DNA of 64,000 nt, taken from Enoplolaimus lenunculus. Its lineage: Eukaryota > Nematoda > Enoplea > Enoplida > Thoracostomopsidae. The position numbers were made by a program, and so were the translations under genes. The DNA lies in NCBI GenBank assembly GCA_030248215.1, contig JASANG010003729.1, positions 124,001-188,000 of the forward strand, given 5' to 3'. Numbering within the stretch: the first letter of the stretch is position 1; each line of letters starts with the position of its first letter. The notes beneath the pieces were generated by a model. The model was not told the origin of the DNA, made no database searches, and was given only the letters and a program-made list of their open reading frames with translations. Below are positions 48,433 to 59,979 of this stretch, one piece after another.

Positions 48433-48540
48433 CGCGTATTTTGTTGCAGTTTTTGTTGCTGCTGCTGTTGTTGTTGTTGTTGTTGTTGCTGTTGCTGCTG
48501 CCGTTTTTGCTGCTACTGCTACTGCTGCTGTTGTTGTTTA
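48433..48540. repeat. GTT/GCT microsatellite (mirrored at 50117-50225)
   Basis: Interrupted trinucleotide array. It produces a poly-Leu frame of about 76 codons on the plus strand that I do not regard as a gene. Lengths differ by one triplet between the two arms. Confidence 0.85.
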
Positions 48541-48747
48541 AAGAAGGCTCTGCTCGAAATTCCTCGACTTCAAAACGCTTTCATACCTATACAATTCCTA
48601 TTAAGTGTATAAAAATGTAGAGTGAACCCATCATAATCGCCGTAGACTCGAAATATCAAACATGTGTCATATTTGAATGAAAGTCAAGCTTCTTGAATAA
48701 ATTCAAAAAGTCTAAATTCTTCGATTGGCCAATCAAAATGCAGGCGT

Positions 48748-49908
48748 AAAAAATTGAAACGTCTTGCAACTGCGTTCACAAGTGCGAAATAAATTTAACA
48801 TTATGAACACCAGTGAATAATTTGCACCTGCAAAAACTTCAAAATCCAAGGTGTTTTGGGACCAAAATTGCACATGCAAGTTGCACGTGCAAGTTTTTGC
48901 TGCAAAAAATATCCCGTGTGAACAGGGCTTTAAGCTGTTTTTTACAAGTGGACAGATTTAACATCTTTCAGCGATTTATCAGTTACGAAATTCATCCAAA
49001 GTCTTCACCATTTTTCTTTAAAAGTTTTGAATGACGGTTCAATATAGACATGCCTCCATTGCTGGTAGTAAAAGAAAACATTTTTGAAACTTCCATACTT
49101 CTGTACCCGTTTTTCAAATCCGTTTCCGTTATTTACAGTGGACAGATTTAACATCTTTCAGCGATTTATCAATTACGAAATTCATCCAAAACCTATAACA
49201 TTTTAAATTTCGATAAACCCACCATTTTTCTTTAAAAGTTTTGAATGACAGTTCAATATACACACGCCTCCATTGCTGGTAGAAAAAGAAAACATTTTTG
49301 AAACTTTTATACTTCTTTACACGTTTTTCGAATCGTTTCCGTTATTTTACAGACCCCTTGAAAGACATAGCTAGAGATAAGGGAAGTCGAGGGTGATCAT
49401 TAGCGTTATACAGGTTGCACTCTGGGGACCCGCGCGACAATCAGATGAAAAGCAACGCGGATAGTCAGGGTTTTAAGGGTCGCTTAACTATGGTTGTCGG
49501 CGATTACGTACGGATCGAAGTAAGCAGGCGTGCAGGGCGTCCGCCGGTTTTCAACAGTAATCGAGAACCCAATAACATCAAATACATAGTAATTACAGCT
49601 ATGCCTCAATGTGATATGGTAGTTAAGAGCCGGATAGGCAACGAGTCGGGCTCGAATTAAGTTCGAACGTTTGTATAACGATCACGAGTCCTAACACCTG
49701 GAAAACTCGTCTCAGACGATTATTATTCACATTGTTACGAAGACATATTTTTAACAGTATCTTGCTGTGTTTGCTAAATTTGCTGATAATTTTATTAACC
49801 GCACTTGGAAGATTATTTTGCTAATTTTAGAATCTGTACATTTAAATAATGCTGGATGAGTCAACAAAGAAAACACTTAGCAGCATTCCTCTTTTGAAAC
49901 CCCCCACA
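48748..49908. other. Unique spacer of the palindrome, with a tandem duplication and a GC-richer island
   Basis: The 1.16-kb spacer is not itself palindromic. It contains two adjacent units of about 190-210 bp (48946-49137 and 49138-49349) starting GTGGACAGATTTAACATC, which resemble the interior of ACGGAA-type MITEs in inverse orientation. A GC-richer patch at 49415-49660 has an 81-codon open frame on the plus strand (MVVGDYVRIEVSRRAGR). I do not recognise it. It could be a fragment of a real gene or a random frame. Confidence 0.7.
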
Positions 49909-52900
49909 CGCCTGCATTTTGATTGGCCAATCGAAGAATTTAGACTTTTTGAATTTATTCAAGAAGCTTGACTTTCATTCAAATATGAAACATGTTTGAT
50001 ATTTCTAGTCTACGGCGATTATGATGGGTTCACTCTACATTTTTATACACTTAATAGGAATTGTATAGGTATGAAAGCGTTTTGAAGTCGAGGAATTTCG
50101 AGCAGAGCCTTCTTTAAACAACAACAGCAGCAGTAGCAGTAGCAGCAAAAACGGCAGCAGCAACAGCAACAACAACAACAACAACAACAACAGCAGCAGC
50201 AACAAAAACTGCAACAAAATACGCGCGATTCTTTTTACAGCTGAAACTTGCAGCTTCACGGTGTTCACAAATTCATTCGAAGAACTTGCAGCTGCAATAT
50301 ATTTATTATGAATATGCGAGAAGAATTTTCATAGACATGAACCGCATTCGTCATCATTGGCTGAACAGATAATCCATAGATTATGCTTGACAATGGCGGC
50401 TCCATGGGGGGCCACCCCGGCCGTGCCCCCAACAGCATCTCGACAAAAATTTTATAGAGTGTCAATTGCTGTTCTACGCTGTTTATTTCTCTGTTATACG
50501 AAAATAGTATAAGCAGCTGTCTTTAAATTTGTACCTGTTTGGAACCTAATCCGAATTTATGTTGCCAACCTGTTGTCTTGATCTAAATTGCGTTGATGCG
50601 TTAGTTTTAACTGTTATTCATCTTAAATAAACGAACGTAAAGAAGTCAATTTTAGCGCAATAGTTCGTGGTTTGCGTGGTTGAAAAAGAAGTTTATTACC
50701 TGAGAAATTTTGGATCCGCCACTCATGCTTGATATTTATATCACAGTGGTCTGCACTACATCATGTCAATATTCAGAATGAAAATGATATTACCTTGCAA
50801 GAAGCTGTATGCCCCTATACGATACATCGGCCGTCTTTAACGAACAACTGTTTCGTAAGCGTCATTTCTTTTAAACAATGTTGTGGTCTCAATGTTGACG
50901 AACAACAAATAAAGTCAAAACGTAGTGGTATAATTATATGCAAAGAACATAACTATCAAAAACTATCGCGAGGTCTTCAATTCGCAGCGGTCTTTTTAGC
51001 GGTCTAGACTGTGTGATAAGTTGGGTAGGCTAGCTTACGACAGTTTTTAGTTCTATGTTTTCAGCAGCTGAAAATGAGGGACGCTCCCAGGAGTTCGAGA
51101 TTTTTCAGTCCAGCGCGCAATCCACTGAACCACGCCGCCTCACAATGAACTGCTGAGTTTTTCTGTTTTTATGCCTTGTAGAACCTCAACATTATACACA
51201 TGTATCTTGGTTCTTCAATGTTTTACTGCTGCTGCATAGGAAGGTACTACATATGCAGCTGTGCTTTACCGATGTACAGCATCAGCATGAGGTTATTATC
51301 TGCCTCCACACATCCGCATGTCTCAGACTGAAAGATGACTATAATTAGGTAGCTAGTGTGTAACAGGCATAAATCTACAAAATCAAATTATTCACTCGTG
51401 CGAGTGCGCAAGCTTGATCGCAAAACTGCTTTGCAGTTGTTGCCACTGTAAGTTATTCACTGAAATTCATGCTGTTAATTTTAATTCTCACAATTATAAG
51501 TTAGTAGGCGCAGGGTGCAACCTGAATTCCGGTTCCGGTTTTGATTCCGGTATCTTTCACGTTTCGGTTTCAGTAAATTAAAATTTGATTAGTATAAATT
51601 AATATATTTTACTACAAAATGACGATAAAAATTAAATAGTTTTATTACTATAGCATACAAACCTTGACAATCGCCTGAAACAAACCATCGACGGTGTAAG
51701 CATGTGAGACATGCTTGTCCGTTATGTGCACGTGCAATATAGTGCAGTGCACTGTATGTATGCTAGCTGGCAGCATACGATCCACACATAGTCGACGAAA
51801 AATGCAGTTGGACAGGCGGGCTACGTGGTGCAGTGGTAGAATGTTCGCTTAAGGATCCGTAGGCTGAGAGCTCGATCCCCTCCCTGGCTGAGAGTTCGAT
51901 CCCCTCCCTGGAGGCCCGCTTTTCCAGCTGCTTAGTTTATGGTCTGAAGTCCCGGTTCCTACCTAAACTGACATGGAAGCTACGATGTGAACGCAATGGC
52001 AAATTCCCCCGCTATGAACACCGTATCCAGCAGAAAATAGGATGGACGGTCAAGGGAGGTCCTTGTTGAAAATAAGGGCATGTAAACTTGTGACACATGC
52101 TTGTCAGTTATGTGCACATGCAATATAGTGCAGTGCACTGTATGTATGGTAGTTGGCAGCATGCGGTCGTTACATAGTCGACGAAAAATGCAGTTGGACA
52201 GGCGGGCTGCGTGGCGCAGTGGTAGAGTGTTCGCTTAAAGGTCCGTAGGCTGAGAGTTTGATTCCCGCCGTGGAGGCCCGCTTTTCCTGCTGCATAGTTA
52301 AAGGTCTAAAGTCCCGGTTCCTACCTAGACTGACAGAAGGTAGATTTCGTTTCCATGGATTATAAAAATCTGATATAATGCAGATAAACTGAATACCTAT
52401 CTCTAGAAGGTTTTTTGCACCAATATTATTGCAAAACAGAAAATTAAAATGAGTTTTTCGGTGGCGTGTATTTTTCATTTTCCGGCTCCGTTTCCGGTAA
52501 CTTTTTCAAATTCCGTCCCCGGTAAATTGTAATTCCGGTTGCACCCTGGGTACACTAGGGTACGGCGATTTTTGTTTTGGGTGCTTGCAGCTGAAAATGA
52601 AGGGCTTTTTCACGAGGTTTCGATCCTGTGACCGCCAGATTCTCAGTACAGCGCGCTACCACTAAGCCATTCCTCCTAACAATCAATACTGTATTTCAGT
52701 GTATATGTGCTCCTTGTGTCGAACGTCAGAATACGCCTTTTAGGGCTGTGCAACCCTGTTGGCACGAACCCTGATCTCGAACTTTAATAGATACGTATAT
52801 TCGTGCTCAGCAAAACCTGGGTTCTTTTTGTACAACGCGCGGTTTCATTTTGCATGCTGTTGGCTAACTTCGATTTGGTAACTAATATTGGAGCTGTATT

Positions 52901-55900
52901 AAAAGTAATTTGTAGGTTTGCTAATTATAATTTAGTACCTATCATAATATAGAAGCATAATGGAGCGTACTCTTTTTGTGCTCTTTGCTATACTTTTGCT
53001 CGATCTGCTAGCGTTTACATCTATTCTTCCTTTATTTCCAGCCCTTATGGAATTTTACTCCAAAAATCAAATAACGGTTAGTTTTAACAGCGTAAACGGC
53101 CGTTCTTGTTTTTTAGTGAAACACATTATCCTAGAATCTCAGTTAGTACGAGCTCTTCAACTGAATAAACTTTGAAACTACCCGAAACTGTCCTAAAAAT
53201 AGAAACGAAAGTTAGGAATTTGAAATGGTGTGAAACAGATTACAAACTTAGAGAAAGAAACTATATACAGCATGGGATAGACCTATGCGTTGACACAGAT
53301 AAATTTTAATACCTTAACCGCGACTCTATTCCACTGTTCTATGTTTTTGTAGCGTTGCGTTTAGTTGCAATATTTGTTTGGACCATGTTAGGTACTTTCT
53401 AAGTGCACCCAGTTTTTCCTAAGTAAATTAACTGCAGGTGTCTTAGGATCAGGGATTTTGGTCTCGGGCTCGGCCAGTCTCGGTATTTTGCAGGTCTTGA
53501 TGTCGGTTTTTTCAGTTTCGGTATCTTATAACCGAGGTAAGAAATTGACAATGAATTTGACAAGTGTATAGCTGTTTGTTGCAGTAAGTGATACCTGATA
53601 AATAAGAAAATTTCGTTGTGAATCTATGAATAACGTAACAATTATACGCATATATTCTGAAAAAACACAAAAACTATAAAAAACCACAAAAGAATTAGAA
53701 ATAATTTATAGTGAAAATTTGAGTGTTTTTCGGTGATGACAAAATTGACCGTGACCGAAATATAAGGTCTCGGTTTTTAACGGAAACCGTCCATCCCTGT
53801 ATAGGATTGAGAATATTGTTTTTGCTTAGGCATGGGCCTTCTTTTGGACGTATTTTTACGCTGAAGTTTAACCTTAGGTTTAGGAATTGGTATACGCACT
53901 ACAAAGACTGATACGCCCTTAAAATATCACTGGTCATGTATTAGGTTTTCCAGCGTTAAGTATTGTATCAAAATAAAGATTGTGTAAATATAAATGATGG
54001 TTTCAATTTATTGAAATTTTAAAAAATATCCGGCAAGTTCAAATACCGTAGCCGGATATCGATTTTTGCCGGAGCCAAGCTAGATATCTGGTCGCACCGT
54101 GAACTTGCTAAGGAAAAACCAACGATGTGTTTACGATTACGTAATTCAAGACAGAAAATTAAAATGTAAGGAATATGTAATTAGTACTGCTAAAAAGCAT
54201 GTAGTCTCTATTTTCAGTGAAACGAGTAGTTGGCCGAGTCTTGAGGCATAAGATACCGAATCCACGATTTGACCGAATCCGAATGCAATGCTACTTTGCC
54301 GGATCCGAACATTTCATTTTGCAAATTTTCGATACAAATCTGTGTCAGAATGTGAACGCAATTCCAGCCGCATAATTTTTAAACGTTGGTATATTTTGTG
54401 CCCGACCTCAGTTCTGAGCTTTGGGATATGAAATAAAAAATTATGACTAAATGATTAATTTGCGTTAACAAATATATTATTGGTTTAGGATGTCTGTTGA
54501 CTGGAAACTATTTTCATGAACTTCGCATGAAAACATTAACGATGATATGTTCACTATTTGTATATGAGCAATCAGGCATGGTTAAAATTGGAATGATTTT
54601 CCTTTAAAAACTGCCATTAGTCGGTAAAATTTACCCAGCCCGCTCAAGATTCCTCCCGTTTGAAGCTCCTACACTGCGACATTACCTAGCGATTGCTCAA
54701 AATAGCGTAATTAAATTTAGTTTTTAATCGAAACATATATACCCCAGAATTCCTGCGTGGACAACTACCGAAGCCGGATATCCGGTTCCGGCATTTAACC
54801 TTATCAGTGAGTAACAGTTTCTTAATTTTATTCGTGACTTCTATTGTAGCATGATCAGCTGTACTACATTGTGCAACAGACATTGGGAAGTTTTCAGCGC
54901 TTAATTGGAGCTCCAAACGTTATTCGTTTCAACTATGTGTTTTTTGGAGGTATATTACCGCTTTTCCCCAGTTACTTATGGTCAATTTTTGTAAACATTT
55001 GTGTTGGAGACAGTTGTGCACATGCAGAAGTTTGGTTTCCATTTATTCCTGAATATACGATATACGTACGTGGCTGTTGAGAAAATAAAGAGCGCTTTAG
55101 AAAATCTTGCAGTGTTTGGCAAAGAATTTTTTGGTGAAGTTGATAGCGGTTTGTGAGTTGGCTGTACAACTTTATTTACAGGCCTTCTTGGTTCTATGTT
55201 CTCGTTCCTGCAGTTTCTATCGGCGCCCGTGTTTGGAGCATTGTCGGACTCATTCGGGCGAAAACCTCTTCTGTTGCTGTCGGTGGTAAGTATATGACTA
55301 TGTAAGATCTCACTGATTGCTGAATAAATTTTTGCATGAAATCTGGCATAGTTTGTTATTACGTTTTTATTATAAACTCCATCGATATATTACTATAGTT
55401 CGCAGTACATATCAACAAGGTTTACAACGCTCTCTATGTAATGAGGATTCGTTTTCGCTTTGCAATTTCAGGCTGGTAGTTTGTGCTCATATATCTTGTG
55501 GGCCAAAGCAACTTCGTTTAGTATATTCGTATTATCACGTGTGATTGGCGGCATTAGCAAAACCAGCGTAAATCTTTCTGCTGCGATTGTTACTGATGTT
55601 ATGTCCGCCATCGAAACGAGGCAAGGGAATGGTACGTCCGAAACATGATGCAAGAAGGTTTTGTGTTATATTGTAAGAAACAAGGCATAGTAGTGTGTCT
55701 TGTGGGCTGTACCAATCGTCATTCAGAATTGCATCACGTTGCGTGGTACGTACAGACCTAGCTGTTTTTACAAAAGCAATTGCTTTTCTCTCCGAGATTT
55801 TTGAGCACAAATCTATTCCAGCGAAATATGCAAAGCAAGAAAGCAACAAATCCTCATTTAACATGCAGTGCTCTTTTACACCTTGTGACGATGATCACTA

Positions 55901-56112
55901 TACTCCGAACTTGTTATATATCTGATGAAGATTTTATTTTCCATCAAATTACGTAATAATATGCAGATTATAGTGCAAATTTCTCTGATCAGAATACAAT
56001 GAGCATCTTACATGCTCTATTTTCTTACCATTTCAGACTGCTACTGGCATTTGTTTCGCCAATTGTTTCCTTGTCATGCTCCGATCACTGGCGCCTCTTT
56101 TAGATAGATTTC
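49909..56112. repeat. Right arm of giant inverted repeat
   Basis: Reverse complement of 42523-48747. It includes mirrored copies of the tRNA-SINEs (about 51062-51145, 51817-51977, 52200-52337, 52600-52680), the nested CCGGAA MITE (about 51511-52548), the CTCGGT MITE (about 53450-53799) and the CAA/CAG tract (50117-50216). The inner boundary is the sequence ACGCCTGCATTTTGATTGG. Confidence 0.93.
52960..56112 (+). pseudogene. MFSD10: Inverted partial copy of MFSD10 (exons 1-5 only)
   Basis: Mirror of the MFSD10 gene: exon 1 at 52960-53076, exon 2 at 54859-54949, exon 3 at 55182-55285, exon 4 at 55472-55631, and the start of exon 5 at about 56038-56112. Exons 1-3 are intact and code the same residues (LLLDLLAF, IGAPNVIRFNYVFFGG, LSDSFGRKP). 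Exon 4 has one extra T near 55597, which shifts frame before the KRGKGM end. Exon 5 is degraded and cut off after about 75 nt, where the sequence folds back into a third copy. Exons 6-13 are absent, so a full transporter cannot be made from it. Either it is a recent inverted duplication or a mis-assembled second pass over the same locus. Confidence 0.85.
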
Positions 56113-58440
56113 TGTCTGGAACGAGAACATAGAACCAAGAAGGCCTGTAAATAAAGTTGTACAGCCAACTCACAAACCGCTATCAACTTCACCAAAAAAT
56201 TCTTTGCCAAACACTGCAAGATTTTCTAAGCGCTCTTTATTTTCTCACAGCCACGTACGTATATCGTATATTCAAGAATAAATGGAAACCAAACTTCTGC
56301 ATGTGCACAACTGTCTCCAACACAAATGTTTACAAAAATTGACCATAAGTAACTGGGTCAAAAGCGGTAATATACCTACCAAAAAACACATAGTTGAAAC
56401 GAATAACGTTTGGAGCTCCAATTAAGTCGCTGAAAACTTCCCAATGTCTGTTGCACAATGTAGTACAGCTGATCATGCTACAATAGAAGTCACGAATAAA
56501 ATTAAGAAACTTTTACTCACTGATAAGGTTAAATGCCGGAACCGGATATCCGGCTTCGGTAGTTGTCCACGCAGGAATTCTGGGGTATATATGTTTCGAT
56601 TAAAAACTAAATTTAATTATCGCTATTTTGAGCAATCGCTCAGGTAATGTCGCAGTGTAGGAGCTTCAAACGGGAAGGATATCTTGTAGCCGGCTGGGTA
56701 AATTTTACCGACTAATGGCAGTTTTTAAAGGAAAATCATTCCAATTTTAACCATGCCTGATTGCTCATATACAGATAGTGAACATATCATCGTTAATGTT
56801 TTCATGCGAAGTTCATGAAAATAGTTTCCGTGCAACAGACATCCTAAACCAATAATATATTTGTTAACGCAAATTAATCATTTAGTCATAATTTTTTATT
56901 TCCTATCCCAAAGCTCAGAACTGAGGTCGGGCACAAAATATACCAACGTTTAAAAATTATGCGGCTGGAATTGTGATCCTCCACATTCTGACACAGATTT
57001 GTATCGAAAAATTTGCCAAATGAAAATGTTCGGATCCGGCAAAGTAGCATTGCATTCGATTCGGCTCAAAATCATCAGATTCGGTAATCCTTATGCCTCA
57101 AGACTCGGCCGAACTTACTCGTTTTTCAGCTAAAAAATGAGAGACTACATGCTTTTTAGCAGTACTAATTACATATTCCTTACATTTTTAATTTTCTGTC
57201 TTGAATTACGTAATCGTAAACACAGCGTTGGTTTTTCCTTAGCAAGTTCACGGTGCGACCAGATATCTAGCTTGGCTCCGGCAAAAATCGATATCCGGCT
57301 ACGGTATTTGAACTTGCCGGATATTTTTTAAAATTTCAATAAATTGAAACCATCATTTATATTTACACAATCTTTATTTTGATACAATACTTAACGCTGG
57401 AAAACCTAATACATGACCAGTGATATTTTAAGGGCGTATCAGTCTTTGTAGTGCGTATACCAATTCCTAAACCTAAGGTTAAACTTCAGCGTAAAAATAC
57501 GTCCAAAAGAAGGCCCATGCCTAAGCAAAAACAATATTCTCAATCCTATACAGGGATGGACGGTTTCCGTTAAAAACCGAGACCTTATATTTCGGTCACG
57601 GTCAATTTTGTCATCACCGAAAAACACTCAAATTTTCACTATAAATTATTTCTAATTCTTTTGTGGTTTTTTATAGTTTTTGTGTTTGTTCAGAATATAT
57701 GCGTATAATTGTTACGCTATTCATAGATTCAAAACGAAATTTTTTTATTTATCAGTTATCACTTACTGCAACAAACAGATATACAATTGACAAATTCAGT
57801 GTCAATTTCTTGCCTCGGTTATAAGATACCGAAACTGAAAAAACCGACATCCAGACCTGCAAAATACCGAGACTGGCCGAGCCCGAGACCAAAATCCCTG
57901 ATCCTAAGACACCTGCAGTTAATTTACTTAGGAAAAACTGGGTGCTTTTAGAAAGTACCTAACATGGTCCAAACAAATATTGCAACTAATATGCAACGCT
58001 ACAAAAACATAGAACAATTGAATAGAGTTGCGGTTAAGGTATTAAAATTTATCTGTGTCAACGCATAGGTTTATCCCATGCTGTATATAGTTTCTTTCTC
58101 TAAGTTTGTAATCTGTTTCACACCAGTTCAATATTCCTAACTTCATTTTTTCTATTTTTTGGACAGCTCGGGCACTCCTTCAAATCTTATTCAGTTGGAA
58201 GGGCTACAATTCTAACTGAGGGGGGAGGATAATGTGTTTCAGCTAAAAAAAAAAAACGGCCGTTTCCGCTGTTAAAACTAACCGTTATTTGGTTTTTGGA
58301 GTAATAAAAAAAAGAGTCAAAAAAAAAAAAAAGAATAGATGTAAACGCTCCCACATCAAAAAAAAGTTATAGCAAAGAGCAAAAAAAAGAGTACGCTCCC
58401 CATCATGCTTCTATATTATGATCGGTGCTAAATTTAAATT
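56113..58440 (-). pseudogene. Third, error-rich fragment of MFSD10 5' region (exons 1-2 and part of 3)
   Basis: This is a direct copy of 43452 to about 45760. It begins mid-exon 3 (AACGAGAACATAGAACC) and ends just past exon 1. The exon 2 equivalent near 56377-56467 carries small insertions. Near exon 1 (58200-58410) the sequence diverges through runs of 8-14 adenines that replace ordinary bases in the other two copies. Such indel-dominated, homopolymer-rich change looks more like unpolished long-read sequence than like natural pseudogene decay. It has no coding capacity as written. Confidence 0.8.
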
Positions 58441-58444
58441 AGCA

Positions 58445-58560
58445 AAAAATGTAACCGCATGTGAGCGGTTGCTACCGCTGATGCCTAAGCGGTAAAGGCA
58501 TAACCGTGTAAGAAAACTATGAAACCTAGACGGGTGATGACATACCCGTGGACTTAGAAT
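58445..58560 (+). ncRNA. Strong hairpin cluster at the start of the 58.4-60.5 kb stretch (possible structured RNA)
   Basis: Successive complementary segments: CCGC/GCGG around ATGTGA, TACCGC/GCGGTA around TGATGCCTAA, and GACGGGT/ACCCGT around GATGACAT. They start exactly where the third palindrome copy stops. Known ribozyme signatures (hammerhead CTGANGA plus GAAA) are not satisfied. Function unknown. Confidence 0.3.
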
Positions 58561-59070
58561 ATTTTTCGGATAATTGCTTCAGCATACAAAACTGGTTTTC
58601 CTCTTTGAGAGGAAAATCTGAAAAGTAAAAGAAAGTAATATTTTCCATCTGGATTAATAACCAGCTTTAAGAGAAATTATTGTAAGAGCAAAATAGCTGG
58701 TATTTTGCTCTGAAGAACCGGATTGATTCCAGATTTGAGTTTTATGCAAATTGTTGTTTTGTGATTACAATTCAGTCTGTAGTTTTGTCTTGTGCTATGT
58801 GGTGACAATTTTCCGGAGAAATTGGAATGAGTTTTAGTTAGTTTTCGTATTGTTTGCTTTTGCGCAGAATGAATACTGCTTAGTTTCTTTTTTGGAATTT
58901 AGATTTAATTTCAACTTAGTTTGCATTTAGTTTTCAATCATGAGTATTGAAAACTAATCGTGTTCGTATTTGTAAGTTGCATTCTTACTTGTTCGTATTA
59001 ATATGTTAACTTACTTGTTATTAAAGCTTAACTCTAGTCTTGTTTATTAGCGAGTTCGACGGGCTTCTGA

Positions 59071-59433
59071 GTGCTAAATCGGAGATCGAAACCCTTGTTA
59101 AGGCTGGAATTGGATGAACTCGCCCAGTCCCCTAACAATCTTAATATTCAAACCCCAGGCTATCAGTATATACCTGGCTCACATGGTGACCACGATGGTC
59201 TTCGAAAAGCCCGAAATTTTTTAGTTATAGGTAATTGTGTCGATTTGGATAGCGAATTTGAACAAATTCGCAAGACACTAGGAACTTTCTCTCGACTCCT
59301 TCGTACAACACCCTACAAGCCTACCTCAAGGATCTATCTATGTGTTTCGTACAGGCCTAAAGCCTTTCCTATCACAGTTGGCTATCACAGGCATTTGTTA
59401 TCACAGTTAAGCATCACAAAGAAAGCTTACTAG
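59071..59433 (+). CDS. Unrecognised open frame (120 codons)
   Basis: Mixed-composition protein with a central region rich in charged and hydrophobic residues (SHGDHDGLRKARNFLVIGN, EFEQIRKTLGTFSRLL). Codon use and GC content are higher than in the surrounding AT-rich DNA, which hints at real or formerly real coding sequence. No family is recognised. The next frame lies 540 bp downstream. It could be part of an unclassified mobile element or an exon of an unknown gene. Confidence 0.35.
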   Translation: MLNRRSKPLLRLELDELAQSPNNLNIQTPGYQYIPGSHGDHDGLRKARNFLVIGNCVDLDSEFEQIRKTLGTFSRLLRTTPYKPTSRIYLCVSYRPKAFPITVGYHRHLLSQLSITKKAY

Positions 59434-59979
59434 TAAATATTCCGTTCGCTGCCACCACGAAAATATCACAGAAAAAACTAACTGGTGTAATAGTAAAAAC
59501 CGGTTTTTGTGAAGGCAGCATATTATCACATTTGATATAATATCACAGAAATAACTATTGCGCTTGCGAAACTAGTTGTGCTGTGTGGTGTTTAATATCA
59601 TTAATGTATATGATAAACACATATACATATAGCGAATTAAAAACAAGTGTTTAAGGTCAAGAGATGTGTATATTACAACGTGCGAATTTTATACGATTTT
59701 GACGCCAGTTCACTGTGTTTACTTCGCTAGGCGGAAAGTTAAAACAGAGTTCACGATCAAAGCGGCAGTTTGTATTGCGATAAAGAGAATTCGAATTGCG
59801 GTGTAGTATTGATAGAGAATTTTATCAATACTTTATATTCAAAAATTCGTAACTGGAATTTTAAAATATTGCTTTATTTTAAAAATTTATAATTCGCAAT
59901 CAGAATTCAGTTCGTAGCTAGTGCCGATGGATTTATTCTGTTTGGTTTTTATATTTGGTTATACCCAACATAGAGTATG

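Larger units (their letters stand above)
42523..48747. repeat. Left arm of giant inverted repeat
   Basis: About 6.2 kb from inside MFSD10 exon 5 to beyond its 5' flank is repeated inverted at 49909-56112. Paired positions sum to about 98,659 throughout (for example 45699 with 52960, and 43800 with 54859). Identity is very high over 43.0-48.7 kb, with scattered single-base differences such as GAAGGCGG against GAATGCGG near 48310 and 50346. It falls, with more indels, over 42.5-43.0 against 55.6-56.1 kb. The arm carries SINEs, hAT-type MITEs and a GTT/GCT microsatellite, all mirrored. Confidence 0.93.

Noticed and set aside
48390-48620. Poly-Leu frame (and its mirror at 50035-50268)
   Set aside because: GTT/GCT microsatellite. 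No supporting motif, and the surrounding sequence is repeat DNA.
59368-59552. CRISPR-like spaced repeats (ATCACAG)
   Set aside because: Repeat unit too short, spacing irregular, and the host is a eukaryote.
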